Position numbers and translations under genes: made by a program
The notes under the pieces: model-generated
What the model was told of the DNA's origin: nothing
What the model saw: the letters and a program-made list of their open reading frames with translations, nothing else
Databases searched by the model: none
Part shown: positions 27,253 to 37,309 of the stretch, one piece after another
How positions within the stretch are numbered: the first letter of the stretch is position 1
Layout: each line of letters starts with the position of its first letter
Source of the DNA: Candidatus Rhodoblastus alkanivorans
Lineage (GTDB): Bacteria; Pseudomonadota; Alphaproteobacteria; Rhizobiales; Beijerinckiaceae
Direction of reading: 5' to 3'
DNA: 64,000 bases
Assembly (NCBI RefSeq): GCF_022760755.1
Contig: NZ_JAIVFP010000001.1
Location: forward strand, 327,501 to 391,500

Positions 27253-28071
27253 CTAGGCGGCGCGGAGATTTCGCTCGCGCTGGATGACCTCTGAAGCCAA
27301 TTTGAGATAGGCCTGCGAGCCATTGCATTTCAGATCATACAGTAAAACCGGCTTGCCGTAGGACGGCGCCTCCGACACGCGGACGTTACGCGGGATAACA
27401 GTTTCATAAACCTTATCGCCGAGAAAGGCGCGAACGTCAGCAACGACTTGAGAGGCTAAGTTATTCCGTGAATCATACATGGTTAATACAATGCCATGGA
27501 TCGCCAGCTTTTGATTAAGGCTTCGCTTGACCTGCTCCACCGTCGATAGAAGCTGCGACAGGCCCTCCAAGGCAAAAAATTCACATTGGAGCGGAACAAG
27601 CACGCTATCGGCCGCAGCAAGCGCGTTGATCGTCAACAGATTCAGCGATGGCGGACAATCGATCAGTACGTAAGTAATTTTTTCGCGACCGACAAGGGCG
27701 CCCCGTTCGATCAAATCGCGAAGGGCGTTTTTCAGGCGGAAATTGCGGTCCTTTTCATGCGCGATCGCCAATTCGACGCCGAGAAGATCGAGGGTCGACG
27801 GAGCGATGAAAAGCCGAGGCACGGAAGTTTGCCTTATCGCAGCATCAAGAGCGCGCTCGCCAAGCATGACTTCGAAAGTCGAAACCTCGCGCTGCTTCCG
27901 ATCAATCCCCAGTCCCGTCGAAGCATTGCCTTGAGGATCGAGATCGATAAGCAGCACAACCTCTCCGATCGCCGCCAAAGCGGTGCCAAGGTTAATCGCA
28001 GTCGTTGTTTTGCCAACCCCGCCCTTCTGGTTCGCCACGACCAAAACCCGCACCTGATCAAGATTGCTCAT
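27253..28071 (-). CDS. parA: Chromosome partitioning ATPase ParA
   Basis: Deviant Walker ATPase that drives origin segregation by binding nucleoid DNA and responding to ParB. VVANQKGGVGKTTTAINLG at the N-terminus has the signature Lys of ParA/MinD, followed by LLIDLDPQGNAS, ITYVLIDCPPSLNLLTINAL and IPRNVRVSEAPSYGKPVL. 272 residues from ATG 28071. The chromosomal type, without an N-terminal HTH as in plasmid ParA. Lies directly downstream of rsmG (10 bases) and 37 bases upstream of parB. Confidence 0.98.
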   Translation of the reverse strand: MSNLDQVRVLVVANQKGGVGKTTTAINLGTALAAIGEVVLLIDLDPQGNASTGLGIDRKQREVSTFEVMLGERALDAAIRQTSVPRLFIAPSTLDLLGVELAIAHEKDRNFRLKNALRDLIERGALVGREKITYVLIDCPPSLNLLTINALAAADSVLVPLQCEFFALEGLSQLLSTVEQVKRSLNQKLAIHGIVLTMYDSRNNLASQVVADVRAFLGDKVYETVIPRNVRVSEAPSYGKPVLLYDLKCNGSQAYLKLASEVIQRERNLRAA

Positions 28072-28081
28072 GATGACACCT

Positions 28082-28720
28082 TCAGACGGGGCTTGCGGGC
28101 TGCCCAAGCCACCGGAGAGCGACGATTTTGCCGGCCGGATCGCATTGACTTGCGACGATCTCATAATGAAAACTAGTGAAGGCGCCCAAGTCGGTCAATT
28201 CATTTCCCAATGCTTTCCCCTTCAAAAACAGTCCGAGGGCCCCACCCCGCAGCGCCGGCTCAGCCAGACGCACCAATCTATTCATCGGCGCCAATCCACG
28301 CGCGGACACCACGTCGAATTTTGTTTGCCGGCAAATTTCGGAAAGGACGCCTTCGATACGTCCGACATGGATTTCAACAGCCGTCATTGTTTCACGTGAA
28401 ACTTCTTGAAGAAACGCCGCCTTCCGCTTGTCTGCCTCGATCAGATATATCTTGCGAGCGGGGACGGGATTAACGATTCCAATGACCAATCCAGGAAATC
28501 CGGCGCCTGACCCTAAATCGACCCAATGGGACCAATCGCCGGCAAGGCGGATCAGCTGATAAGAATCCCGAAAATGCCTTTCCCAGGTATCGTTTAGTGT
28601 GCCGCCGGAAACCAGGTTGATCTTTTTCTGCCATTTCCGCAGGAGCACTTCATAAACGCTCAGCCGCTCGACCACATCCGCGGGCAAACCGTCCGCCTGA
28701 CGGTTTTGCGATTTGCTCAC
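28082..28720 (-). CDS. rsmG: 16S rRNA (guanine-527-N7)-methyltransferase RsmG
   Basis: SAM-dependent methylation of G527 in the 530 loop of 16S rRNA; loss gives low-level streptomycin resistance in other bacteria. [17 protein letters not shown] is the SAM-binding motif; [17 protein letters not shown] and [13 protein letters not shown] are family blocks. 212 residues. The stretch coding EVSRET coincides with a parS site (28388-28403), so DNA function constrains the protein here. Its start overlaps the mnmG stop by four bases (ATGA type). Confidence 0.96.
   Translation of the reverse strand: MSKSQNRQADGLPADVVERLSVYEVLLRKWQKKINLVSGGTLNDTWERHFRDSYQLIRLAGDWSHWVDLGSGAGFPGLVIGIVNPVPARKIYLIEADKRKAAFLQEVSRETMTAVEIHVGRIEGVLSEICRQTKFDVVSARGLAPMNRLVRLAEPALRGGALGLFLKGKALGNELTDLGAFTSFHYEIVASQCDPAGKIVALRWLGQPASPV
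28388..28403. promoter_or_regulatory. parS: parS centromere site inside rsmG
   Basis: TGTTTCACGTGAAACT, 15 of 16 bases of the alphaproteobacterial parS palindrome, recognised by ParB. It lies within the rsmG reading frame, 1.2 kb from parB. Two such sites within 4 kb, next to parAB, mark the origin-proximal centromere. Confidence 0.88.
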
Positions 28721-30612
28721 CCTGCGAGTCCCCCAATATTGACGCGCTCTGTTCCGTTCCGCCTTACCCAGGCCAGGAGAAGCGCCAGCGCCGCTGGAGT
28801 CACCCCCTCGATGCGACCGGCTTGACTCAGGTTTTCCGGACGAGCTGAAGTCAGCTTTGCGCGGACTTCATTCGACAGGCCCATTATTTGACCGTAGTCG
28901 AAGTCCGCGCCTAAACGAATCGATTCTTCACGCCTTATCGCATTGGCAGACATTTCCTGGCGCTCGAGATAAACTGAATATTTCGCATCGACCTCAACCT
29001 GCGCTTTTGTCTTTCTGTCGAATCGATCGAGTTCGGGCCAGATTCGAACGAGATCCTCAAACGCGACATGGGGATAGGAGAGAATTGTGAACGCCGTCCG
29101 ACGTGCGCCATCGCGGTTAAGGCGAATGCCGAAACCTTCCGCTTCACGACTGCCGATTTCCAGTGATTTCAACGATCCGCTCAAGGATTGCAGTTCTCGA
29201 GTCCGCACTTCGAATGCAGCGGCGCGTTCCGGGCTTACGCATCCAATGTCGATTCCCTTTGGCGTCAGACGAAGATCGGCGTTGTCGCAACGCAGCGAGA
29301 GTCGAAACTCGGCGCGGGATGTGAACATTCGATAAGGCTCCGATACGCCCCGGGCAACCAAATCGTCAATCATCACCCCGAGATATGCTTCCGTTCGATT
29401 AAATGTGACCTCTCGCAGGCTTCCCGCATAAGCTGCGGCATTCAGCCCCGCGACGACACCCTGTGCGCCCGCTTCTTCATATCCAGTGGTGCCGTTAATC
29501 TGACCCGCGAGAAATACCCCGGATGCGCGTTTGAGCTCAAGGGTGCTTTTCAATTCCCTCGGGTCGATAAAATCATATTCGACCGCATATCCAGGCCGGA
29601 TCATTTCGACATTCTCCAGGCCTGGAATTGTCCTCAGAAATTCAAATTGCACGGACGCCGGGAGCGAGGTGGATATTCCGTTCGGATAGATCGTTTCATC
29701 GTCGAGCCCTTCGGGCTCGAGAAAAATTTGATGGCTTGATCGGTCCGAAAAGCGAACGACCTTATCCTCGATCGAGGGGCAATATCTCGGACCTCGGCCC
29801 GAGATCTGACCCGAAAAAATCGGCGCCCTTTCGAGATTCTGCCGAATCAAATCATGGCCTGCTTCCGTCGTATTCGTAATGGCGCACGAAACCTGTCGAT
29901 TCGGACATGATGTCGTCAGCGCGGAAAAAAACTCGGGATCGTCGTCCCCAAACTGCTGTTCCAGTTCTCCCCATCGGATTGAGGATTTTTTCAATCTCGG
30001 AGGCGTCCCCGTTTTCAGCCGCCCAAGCTGCAAGCCCAAGGACTTCAAGCTATCGCTCAAATGCAGCGCCGGAGCGTCTCCCATCCGGCCTGCCGCTTCG
30101 ATATGCTGTCCGATATGTATCGCGCCATTCAAAAAAGTTCCGCTCGCGACCACGATCGCTTTCGTACAAATGATCGAACCCTCGCGCAAATGCAGCCGGA
30201 AGTCTCTGGAACCAGGCGACCTTTCGAGTCCCTCAACGGAGCCCTCCAGCAAATGAAGATTTTCCGTTCGCGACAAGATCCCGCGCACAGCCTCACGAAA
30301 CAGCTTTCTGTCAGCCTGGACGCGGGGCCCCCGGACTGCAGGACCCTTGGAACGATTCAACAGCCGAAATTGAATCCCGGCCAAGTCGGCGGCGCGTCCC
30401 ATGATCCCGTCCAAGGCGTCGATTTCCCGAACAAGGTGACCCTTGCCAAGCCCACCTATCGCGGGATTACAAGACATCTCCCCGATTCTATCTATCTTGT
30501 GCGTGATCAACAGCGTGTCCGCGCCAAGTCGCGCCGCAGCGCCCGCTGCTTCGCAGCCGGCATGCCCACCCCCGACGACGACAACATCATATCGCTTCGA
30601 AGCTTCAACCAT
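28717..30612 (-). CDS. mnmG: tRNA U34 carboxymethylaminomethyl-modifying enzyme MnmG (GidA)
   Basis: FAD-dependent partner of MnmE; installs cmnm5 on U34 of tRNAs reading split codon boxes. N-terminal dinucleotide fold [21 protein letters not shown], then [23 protein letters not shown] (with the conserved Cys), [26 protein letters not shown] (second conserved region) and a C-terminal helical domain that contacts MnmE. 631 residues. Part of the rho-side cluster mnmE-mnmG-rsmG-parA-parB, all read leftward with minimal gaps. Confidence 0.97.
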   Translation of the reverse strand: MVEASKRYDVVVVGGGHAGCEAAGAAARLGADTLLITHKIDRIGEMSCNPAIGGLGKGHLVREIDALDGIMGRAADLAGIQFRLLNRSKGPAVRGPRVQADRKLFREAVRGILSRTENLHLLEGSVEGLERSPGSRDFRLHLREGSIICTKAIVVASGTFLNGAIHIGQHIEAAGRMGDAPALHLSDSLKSLGLQLGRLKTGTPPRLKKSSIRWGELEQQFGDDDPEFFSALTTSCPNRQVSCAITNTTEAGHDLIRQNLERAPIFSGQISGRGPRYCPSIEDKVVRFSDRSSHQIFLEPEGLDDETIYPNGISTSLPASVQFEFLRTIPGLENVEMIRPGYAVEYDFIDPRELKSTLELKRASGVFLAGQINGTTGYEEAGAQGVVAGLNAAAYAGSLREVTFNRTEAYLGVMIDDLVARGVSEPYRMFTSRAEFRLSLRCDNADLRLTPKGIDIGCVSPERAAAFEVRTRELQSLSGSLKSLEIGSREAEGFGIRLNRDGARRTAFTILSYPHVAFEDLVRIWPELDRFDRKTKAQVEVDAKYSVYLERQEMSANAIRREESIRLGADFDYGQIMGLSNEVRAKLTSARPENLSQAGRIEGVTPAALALLLAWVRRNGTERVNIGGLAG

Positions 30613-30624
30613 GGTCGACCCAGT

Positions 30625-31971
30625 TCACTTCCCGATGCAAAATCGAGCGAAAAGGCTATCCAGGACATCGTCGACGCCGATTCTGCCCAACAGGCTTTCC
30701 AACGAAAAGCAGGCTCGCCGCAACTCTTCAGCGACGACTTCCTCAGGCAAGCACTTCTGTCGAGCAGACTGAATAGCATCGCGCGCCGAGACGATCGCGC
30801 GCCATTGCCGTTCATTGGCGACAACGATCGAGCTGTCAACCGACATGTTCTTTTCCGCAAAGGTCTTCAGCGCTTGAATCAATTCCTCGAGATGAAGCCC
30901 CGACTGAACGGATACCGCAAGGGTCTCGATACCTGATGATGGCGGACAACCATCCACCTGACCAAGGTCCGCCTTCGTACGCAAAACCCACAACGCCCGA
31001 CGATCCAAATCTTGCGGCGGAGCCGCATGCGGCTCATTCATCGGACACAACCAGAGAACCAGGTCCGCGGTTTCCGCCCGGACCAGCGCTCTTCTAACGC
31101 CTTCGCGCTCGATCGGATCGTCAGTCGCACGAATCCCAGCGCTGTCGACCAGGTTGACAGGAAATCCGTTCAAGTCGAGCCGGATCTCCACGAGATCGCG
31201 CGTGGTGCCCGCAAACTCGGAAACGATGGCCACATCACGCCGGGCCAGAGCGTTCAGCAGACTCGACTTGCCTGCATTTGGCGGCCCCGCGATCAGAACA
31301 TTAAGACCATCGCGCACGCGCTCGGCATTCGAATAGCCCGCCTCGACTGCAGCCAATTCCAATTCAACCGCCGCCAACTCCAACTGAACACGACGACAAA
31401 TCCCGCCGACACTATCAACCTCGTCCGCAAAATCGAGGCCAATCTCCAAATCAGCCATCAGCTCGATAAGTTTTTCGCGCAACCGCTCGGCGAGGGCGCG
31501 CAATGAGCCTCCCGCCTGGACGAGAGCCAACTTCCTTTGCGCTTCCGTGTCGGCATCAATGAGATCCGCGAGCGCCTCCGCAGCAATCAGATCGAGCTTC
31601 CCATTCTCCATGGCGCGCCGAGTGAACTCACCGGCCTCGGCCGACCTGACTCCCGCCATTTTTCGTAGGATCGAGAAAATTTTGGCGACGACGGCGATGG
31701 AACCATGAACATGCAACTCGACACAATCTTCGCCGGTAAAGCTGTTCGGCCCTGGGAACCATATCACGATCCCTACGTCCACAAGATCCTCGGTCTCTGG
31801 ATCAATGATCCTCGCCAACCTTGCCAATCGAGCCTCCGCGCGGCCCGACGTGATTGACTGCAAAATTCGGCGCGATTCCGAACCGGAAATCCGGATGATC
31901 GACACCGCCGATTTTCCTACCCCCGACGACAAGGCAAAGATCGTGTCGTATTGCCTCAAAGCCGATAGCAT
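30625..31971 (-). CDS. mnmE: tRNA modification GTPase MnmE (TrmE)
   Basis: GTPase partner of MnmG for U34 modification. N-terminal folate-binding domain (TIFALSSGVGKSAVSIIRIS), helical domain, inserted G domain with G1 GPPNAGKSSLLNAL, G2 SEFAGTTRD and G3 DSAGI, and C-terminal CIGK with the universally conserved Cys. 448 residues from ATG 31971. A longer frame to 32013 simply translates the parS palindrome (MFHVKHG), a known annotation trap, and should not be used as the start. Confidence 0.96.
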   Translation of the reverse strand: MLSALRQYDTIFALSSGVGKSAVSIIRISGSESRRILQSITSGRAEARLARLARIIDPETEDLVDVGIVIWFPGPNSFTGEDCVELHVHGSIAVVAKIFSILRKMAGVRSAEAGEFTRRAMENGKLDLIAAEALADLIDADTEAQRKLALVQAGGSLRALAERLREKLIELMADLEIGLDFADEVDSVGGICRRVQLELAAVELELAAVEAGYSNAERVRDGLNVLIAGPPNAGKSSLLNALARRDVAIVSEFAGTTRDLVEIRLDLNGFPVNLVDSAGIRATDDPIEREGVRRALVRAETADLVLWLCPMNEPHAAPPQDLDRRALWVLRTKADLGQVDGCPPSSGIETLAVSVQSGLHLEELIQALKTFAEKNMSVDSSIVVANERQWRAIVSARDAIQSARQKCLPEEVVAEELRRACFSLESLLGRIGVDDVLDSLFARFCIGK

Positions 31972-31996
31972 GAGCCCTCCCGAACAAGATCGGCCA

Positions 31997-32012
31997 TGTT
32001 TCACGTGAAACA
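31997..32012. promoter_or_regulatory. parS: parS centromere site between mnmE and rho
   Basis: TGTTTCACGTGAAACA, a perfect 16-base parS palindrome. It is embedded in a longer perfect palindrome of 28 bases (31991-32018, arms CGGCCATGTTTCAC). It lies between the rho stop and the mnmE ATG. The extra six bases on each side are not part of the usual ParB footprint and could also form a hairpin in RNA downstream of rho. Confidence 0.92.
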
Positions 32013-32045
32013 TGGCCGCATTTGTTTCGCATTTCCATCAGGCGA

Positions 32046-33350
32046 TCAGGTGTTCATTGACTCGAAAAAGCTGGCGTTGCCCTTGGGCGTCTCGCGCAAT
32101 TTTCCTAACAGAAACTCGATCGCATCGACCGTGCCCATGGGATTCAGGATCCGCCTCAGCACATAGGTCTTCTTCAAAATATCCGCTGGAACGAGCAGTT
32201 CCTCTTTCCGGGTCCCTGACCGCGTGATGTCGATTGCCGGAAATACGCGCTTGTCCGCAACCTTGCGATCCAAAATAATTTCCGAATTGCCCGTCCCTTT
32301 GAATTCTTCGAAAATGACTTCATCCATACGTGAGCCGGTTTCAATCAGCGCTGTCGCGATGATCGTGAGCGACCCGCCCTCTTCCACATTTCGCGCCGCT
32401 CCGAAAAATCTTTTCGGGCGCTGTAATGCATTGGCGTCCACGCCGCCCGTCAAGACTTTGCCCGACGATGGCACGACAGTGTTGTAGGCTCGCCCCAATC
32501 GCGTAATTGAGTCCAGGAGAATGACGACGTCGCGCCCGTGCTCCACAAGCCGCTTCGCCTTTTCGATCACCATTTCCGCAACCTGAACGTGGCGCACGGC
32601 AGGCTCGTCAAAAGTTGACGATACCACCTCCCCTTTGACCGATCGCTGCATATCCGTCACTTCCTCCGGACGCTCATCAATCAGAAGAACGATGAGATAG
32701 CACTCCGGATGATTTGTTGTGATTGATTGCGCGATATTCTGAAGAATCACGGTCTTACCCGTCCGGGGAGGCGCCACGATCAATGCGCGTTGTCCCTTGC
32801 CAATCGGCGAGACAATGTCGATCACTCGCGCCGATAGGTCCTTCCGCGTGGGATCCTCAATTTCCAGCTTCAACCGCTGATTGGGATAGAGCGGCGTCAG
32901 ATTGTCGAAATGAACCTTGTGCCGCACTTTTTCGGGGTCTTCGAAATTAATCGAATTAACCTTTAAAAGAGCAAAATACCGCTCTCCCTCTTTCGGGCTG
33001 CGGATCAATCCCTCAACGGTGTCGCCAGTGCGTAAGCCGAACCTGCGAATTTGCGACGGCGAGACATAAATATCATCTGGTCCCGCCAAATAATTCGCGT
33101 CGGGCGCACGCAGAAACCCGAAACCATCCTGAAGAACCTCAACAACGCCCTCGCCTATGATCTCGATGTCACGGGAGGCAAGCTGCTTAAGAATTGCAAA
33201 CATCAATTCCTGCTTGCGCATGATTGATGCGTTCTCAACTTCATGCTTTTCCGCAAAAGCCAACAATTCCGTCGCGGATTTTGCTTTCAAATCCTGCAAC
33301 TTGATTTCGTTCTGTCGGCTCTGGGATTCAATTTTTTCAATGTCTGCCAT
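32046..33350 (-). CDS. rho: Transcription termination factor Rho
   Basis: Hexameric RNA-dependent helicase that ends transcription. N-terminal helical part, OSB/cold-shock-like RNA-binding domain ([22 protein letters not shown], about residues 65-85), P-loop [15 protein letters not shown] near 190, [13 protein letters not shown], and Q/R-loop region with [12 protein letters not shown]. 434 residues from ATG 33350. The gene leads the rho-mnmE-mnmG-rsmG-parAB cluster. Its usual upstream neighbours near the origin (hemE/hemJ type genes) are not present; ispG lies there instead. Confidence 0.98.
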   Translation of the reverse strand: MADIEKIESQSRQNEIKLQDLKAKSATELLAFAEKHEVENASIMRKQELMFAILKQLASRDIEIIGEGVVEVLQDGFGFLRAPDANYLAGPDDIYVSPSQIRRFGLRTGDTVEGLIRSPKEGERYFALLKVNSINFEDPEKVRHKVHFDNLTPLYPNQRLKLEIEDPTRKDLSARVIDIVSPIGKGQRALIVAPPRTGKTVILQNIAQSITTNHPECYLIVLLIDERPEEVTDMQRSVKGEVVSSTFDEPAVRHVQVAEMVIEKAKRLVEHGRDVVILLDSITRLGRAYNTVVPSSGKVLTGGVDANALQRPKRFFGAARNVEEGGSLTIIATALIETGSRMDEVIFEEFKGTGNSEIILDRKVADKRVFPAIDITRSGTRKEELLVPADILKKTYVLRRILNPMGTVDAIEFLLGKLRETPKGNASFFESMNT

Positions 33351-33685
33351 GGCGCAGAACGCTCTTCTCACGATGTTGGATGAATTTAGGCTTCGGCTGT
33401 AAGGGCCGTTATCACGTCGCGCAGCCTCGAAAGGGCATGTTGCCGAGCGATCGCTTGAAAGGGAGAGAGCCAAACAATAGCCCTTTTCCGCCGTCGCGTA
33501 AAGCGTCCGCCGAAGTTTGACTAAGGTCCGCTTTATTCCTCACACGCGGCGAGCCGTTAATCCATCCCGCCATTTATGCTCAGGAACCCGAAGCAGGAAA
33601 GTTGCGAATGAGCGAAGCGGCAATACCGCAAAAAAACCTTGCGACGCCCTCCTCAGCGGCGGACATCTACCCGCCAGGCCGACCG
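33351..33685. other. Intergenic region between rho and ispG
   Basis: 335 bases with no gene I can support, containing the rho promoter and the 3' end of the ispG unit. Short open frames on the + strand (for example 33602-33850) run into ispG antisense and look like noise. No DnaA-box cluster is visible, so this is not recognisably oriC. Gene order and base composition change here, making it a likely rearrangement junction. Confidence 0.4.
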
Positions 33686-34984
33686 TTATTCCGCCGCGCT
33701 TGTTCGCGCCTTGCCGCCAAACCTCTGCGCGACGTAATCCTCGACGATCTTTTCGAACTCTTGAGCAATGCCGTCGCCGCGCAGGGTCTTCACCTTCCTG
33801 CCGTCGATGAAGACGGGCGCGGTCGGCGCCTCACCTGTGCCTGGCAATGATATGCCCACATCGGCGTGTTTCGATTCGCCTGGTCCGTTCACGATGCAGC
33901 CCATGACCGCGACATTGAGCGTCTCGACGCCAGGATAAATCCTTCGCCAATGCGGCATTCGATCGCGGATCATGGACTGGATATCGCGTGCGAGTTCCTG
34001 GAAGACGGTGCTTGTGGTTCGCCCGCAACCCGGACAGGCGGCGACGAGCGGTACGAAGGTGCGGAAGCCCATGGTCTGCAGGATTTCCTGCGCCACCTGA
34101 ACCTCCAAGGTCCTGTCTCCACCCGGCTCGGGCGTCAGCGACACCCGAATCGTGTCGCCAATGCCCTCCTGCAGCAAGACGCCCAAGGCAGCGGAAGAGG
34201 CGACGATGCCCTTGGAGCCCATGCCGGCTTCGGTCAATCCCAGATGGAGCGCATAGTCAGAGCGGCGCGCCACCATGCGATAGACCGAAATCAAATCCTG
34301 CACGCCGGATACCTTGGCCGAAAGGATGATCCTGTCCCGCTTCAGCCCGATCTCCTCGGCGCGCTCCGCCGAAAGCAACGCCGACCGCACGAGCGCCTCG
34401 CGGGTCACTGCCCGGGCGTCCACTGGATTTTCGGCTTGGTGGTTCTCATCCATCAACGCCGCCAGCATGTCCTGGTCGAGCGAACCCCAGTTTGCGCCAA
34501 TCCGCACGGCCTTGTCATGCTTGATCGCCAATTCGATGATTTCTCCGAACTGCTTGTCCTTCTTCTCCTTAAAACCGACATTACCGGGATTGATGCGATA
34601 TTTGGCCAAAGCTTCAGCGCAGCCGGGATGGTCGGCGAGCAATTTGTGCCCGATGTAATGAAAGTCGCCGACAAGTGGGACATTTACGCCAAGGACGTCC
34701 AACCTCTCGCGGATTTTTGGAACCGCCGCCGCCGCCTCGTCGCGATCCACTGTGATCCGCACCAGTTCCGAGCCGGCCTGGGCGAGGCTGGCGACCTGGC
34801 GGACCGTGGAGTCAATGTCGGCCGTGTCGGTATTGGTCATGCTCTGCACGACAATCGGAGCGCCTCCGCCCACCACGACCGAGCCGGGCCCTACGCCAAC
34901 CCGCACGCCGGCACTGTGGCGACGTATCAAAGGCTCCGCAGGAATTTCAGTTTCGCTTAGCGGAGGAAAAGCAAGTTCAGTCAT
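33686..34984 (-). CDS. ispG: 4-hydroxy-3-methylbut-2-en-1-yl diphosphate synthase IspG (GcpE)
   Basis: [4Fe-4S] enzyme of the MEP isoprenoid pathway converting MEcPP to HMBPP. TIM-barrel part: [37 protein letters not shown]; cluster ligands in [15 protein letters not shown] and [18 protein letters not shown]. 432 residues, the bacterial short form. Reads towards rho as a single-gene unit, divergent from bdhA, with about 180 bases between starts. Noticeably higher GC in third positions than rho next door. Confidence 0.97.
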   Translation of the reverse strand: MTELAFPPLSETEIPAEPLIRRHSAGVRVGVGPGSVVVGGGAPIVVQSMTNTDTADIDSTVRQVASLAQAGSELVRITVDRDEAAAAVPKIRERLDVLGVNVPLVGDFHYIGHKLLADHPGCAEALAKYRINPGNVGFKEKKDKQFGEIIELAIKHDKAVRIGANWGSLDQDMLAALMDENHQAENPVDARAVTREALVRSALLSAERAEEIGLKRDRIILSAKVSGVQDLISVYRMVARRSDYALHLGLTEAGMGSKGIVASSAALGVLLQEGIGDTIRVSLTPEPGGDRTLEVQVAQEILQTMGFRTFVPLVAACPGCGRTTSTVFQELARDIQSMIRDRMPHWRRIYPGVETLNVAVMGCIVNGPGESKHADVGISLPGTGEAPTAPVFIDGRKVKTLRGDGIAQEFEKIVEDYVAQRFGGKARTSAAE

Positions 34985-35160
34985 TTCAGCAGCTCATGAT
35001 CGCCAAATTCGCCTCTCTATAACAAAGGTCGCCACTCTTGTCGCGCAAGGACGCCCTGATGAATTTCGCGGCTGCAATTTTCGCGGCGCACATTATATTT
35101 CCCGTGAAGCTCACTCCTGTGCTTCGCAATCATTTACGTGCTTCGCAAGAAGGAGCCGAT

Positions 35161-35946
35161 ATGTCGCTTGCCGCCAAGACCGCCGTCGTCACCGGATCCA
35201 CCTCTGGCATCGGCCTCGCCGTAGCCCGCGCCTTCGCAAAAGAGGGCTGCAATGTTCTGATCAACGGATTCGGTGAAGCCGCCGCCATCGAAAAAGAGCG
35301 CGCGTCAATTGAGAAGGAGTTTGGCGTCAAAGCGATCTACGACGGCGCCGATATGACCAAGCCGGAAGAAATCGCCGCCATGATCGCGCATGCCGAGAAG
35401 GACTTCGGCTCGGTCGACATTCTCGTGAACAACGCCGGGATTCAATTCGTCTCGCCAATCGAAGAGTTCCCAATCGAGAAATGGAATCAGATCATCGCGA
35501 TCAATCTTTCCTCGGCGTTCCATGCCATGCGCGCGGCTATTCCGGGCATGAAGGCGCGCAAATGGGGTCGGATCATCAACACAGCCTCTGCCCATTCGCT
35601 CGTCGCTTCGCCGTTCAAATCAGCCTATGTTTCAGCCAAGCACGGCATAGCAGGTCTGACCAAGACAGCTGCTCTCGAACTCGCGACCTTTGGCGTCACC
35701 GTCAATTGCATTTCCCCCGGCTATGTCTGGACCCCTTTGGTTGAAAAGCAGATTCCCGACACGATGAAGGCCCGCAACATGACCCGCGAACAGGTCATGC
35801 ATGACGTCCTGCTCGCCGCGCAGCCGACCAAGCAATTCGTCACCGTCGACCAGGTCGCGGCCTTGGCCGTGTTCCTGTCAACCGACGCAGCGTCACAAAT
35901 CACCGGCGCCAATATTTCGATGGACGGCGGCTGGACCGCCGAATGA
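35161..35946 (+). CDS. bdhA: D-3-hydroxybutyrate dehydrogenase (SDR family)
   Basis: NAD-dependent oxidation of 3-hydroxybutyrate to acetoacetate during breakdown of polyhydroxybutyrate. SDR motifs: TGSTSGIGLAVARAFAK (cofactor), NNAGIQF, INTASAHSLVAS (catalytic Ser), YVSAKHG (Tyr and Lys), and the lid segment with TPLVEKQIPD and QPTKQFVTVDQV that is characteristic of 3-hydroxybutyrate dehydrogenases. 261 residues. ATG 35161 has AGGAG about 10 bases upstream; an open leader from 35038 is not conserved. Fits a storage-polymer metabolism with ccr and the MaoC protein. Confidence 0.92.
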   Translation: MSLAAKTAVVTGSTSGIGLAVARAFAKEGCNVLINGFGEAAAIEKERASIEKEFGVKAIYDGADMTKPEEIAAMIAHAEKDFGSVDILVNNAGIQFVSPIEEFPIEKWNQIIAINLSSAFHAMRAAIPGMKARKWGRIINTASAHSLVASPFKSAYVSAKHGIAGLTKTAALELATFGVTVNCISPGYVWTPLVEKQIPDTMKARNMTREQVMHDVLLAAQPTKQFVTVDQVAALAVFLSTDAASQITGANISMDGGWTAE

Positions 35947-36039
35947 ACCGAACGCAACGACACCAAGGACTCGTGCCGACGCCCCCAAGCCGCAAAAAGG
36001 GAAAATCTTGCGCTTCAGGGCGTCGGCGCCCACGGCGCC

Positions 36040-36189
36040 ATGACCAAGAGCGTCCTTGACTATCTGCTCGAAGATGGCCGCCATTCCTTCGACGACCTCT
36101 GCGGAGCCTGCGCCAGGGCGATGAACGCTGTCAACCTCACTGAAGGAATGCACAAATTGGCGGCCCGCATTCGCACCGTGAGGCCTTGA
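36040..36189 (+). CDS. Possible small protein, unknown
   Basis: A 49-codon frame from ATG 36040 to TGA 36187-36189 between bdhA and ribF. The product (MTKSVLDYLLEDGRHSFDDL..., with CGAC in the middle and ARIRTVRP at the end) has a plausible amphipathic composition, but no ribosome-binding site is evident and the frame is open upstream without a start back to the bdhA stop, so it may be a gene remnant. I do not recognise it. Confidence 0.25.
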   Translation: MTKSVLDYLLEDGRHSFDDLCGACARAMNAVNLTEGMHKLAARIRTVRP

Positions 36190-36265
36190 CGTTAATGTTC
36201 AGAACGGCGTTTACAATCGTGCGATGCCCTTCGCATCGCACAAGGCTTTGGCACCCGAATCTTCC

Positions 36266-37219
36266 ATGCCGTCAGATCCCCGTTTTCTTCTCAGCATCGA
36301 TCCCGAAACGCCGCCGCCGGGCCTCGTGGGCGCGGTCGTCGCCATAGGCAATTTCGACGGAGTGCATCGTGGCCACCGCGCGGTGATCGCCAGAGCGCAA
36401 GCCCTGGCGCGACGCCTCGCAAAACCCTGCGCCGTTCTCACCTTCGAGCCGCATCCCGCCGATTTCTTCGGCCGTGGCGGCGGGATTTTCCGACTGACGA
36501 ATTGCGACGCCAAAGCTCATCGAATGGCCGAGCTCGGCCTCGACGGCATGTTCGTCCTGACGTTCGACAAGGCCTTGGCGAGCCTCGATGCGGAGGCCTT
36601 TTTGCGGGAGGTTCTCATGCGCCGGATTGGCGCCGGCGCGGTCGTCGTGGGATATGATTTCCACTTCGGCGCACGCCGTTCCGGTACGCCCGATTTCCTT
36701 CGCGAAGCGGCGCCTAGATTTGGCATAAAAGTTGAGATCGTTGAAAAAGTCGTGGCGGACGAAGAGGGCGCGCTCGACGCCGTCTCGTCCACGGCTACCC
36801 GCGAAGCATTGCAAGCTGGCGATGTTCGCGCCGCCGCCGCTTTGCTGGGCCATCACTGGTCCTTGACCGGCCCGGTCATCCACGGCGCAAAACTAGGGCG
36901 GCGCCTCGGTTTTCCCACCGCCAATCTCGCGGTTGATCCCTCGTGCCGGCTGCGGCACGGGGTCTATGCCGTCCAAATCGCCCTCAACGGGCGGCGCCTT
37001 AATGGAGTCGCCAGTTTCGGCCGCCGCCCGACCGTGGATGATGGACCGCCGCTCCTCGAAGTCTATGTCTTCGATTTTTCGCAAGACCTCTATGGTCGCG
37101 ATATCGAGGTCTTCTTCATCGATTTTCTGCGTCCCGAACAGAAATTCGATTCACTCGACGCATTGACGGCGCAGATCCGCCGAGACGAAGCGCAAGCCCG
37201 GCGGATATTGGGCGCGTGA
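36266..37219 (+). CDS. ribF: Bifunctional riboflavin kinase / FAD synthetase
   Basis: Makes FMN and FAD from riboflavin. N-terminal FMN adenylyltransferase with AIGNFDGVHRGHRAVIARA and the LTFEPHPADFF block; C-terminal kinase domain with GAKLGRRLGFPTANLAV (PTAN motif) and GVASFGRRPTVDD. 317 residues from ATG 36266; ATG 36224 in frame gives 331. Neither start has a clear Shine-Dalgarno, but 36266 fits family N-termini. Monocistronic in appearance, about 90 bases before the ABC transporter gene. Confidence 0.95.
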   Translation: MPSDPRFLLSIDPETPPPGLVGAVVAIGNFDGVHRGHRAVIARAQALARRLAKPCAVLTFEPHPADFFGRGGGIFRLTNCDAKAHRMAELGLDGMFVLTFDKALASLDAEAFLREVLMRRIGAGAVVVGYDFHFGARRSGTPDFLREAAPRFGIKVEIVEKVVADEEGALDAVSSTATREALQAGDVRAAAALLGHHWSLTGPVIHGAKLGRRLGFPTANLAVDPSCRLRHGVYAVQIALNGRRLNGVASFGRRPTVDDGPPLLEVYVFDFSQDLYGRDIEVFFIDFLRPEQKFDSLDALTAQIRRDEAQARRILGA

Positions 37220-37309
37220 CTTTTTCGGGAAGCCCGGTGAGCCGGGTTATATTCCCTCAAAATTGGCCAGCGCCTCTTCGCCGGCCCGATCTCGGAAGAG
37301 AGGAAGACA

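Noticed and set aside
31972-32013. Longer N-terminus for MnmE beginning MFHVKHG
   Set aside because: These codons are the parS palindrome; the MnmE fold starts after Met at 31971.
33351-33685. Chromosomal origin next to rho
   Set aside because: No cluster of DnaA boxes and no strongly AT-rich unwinding segment could be seen.
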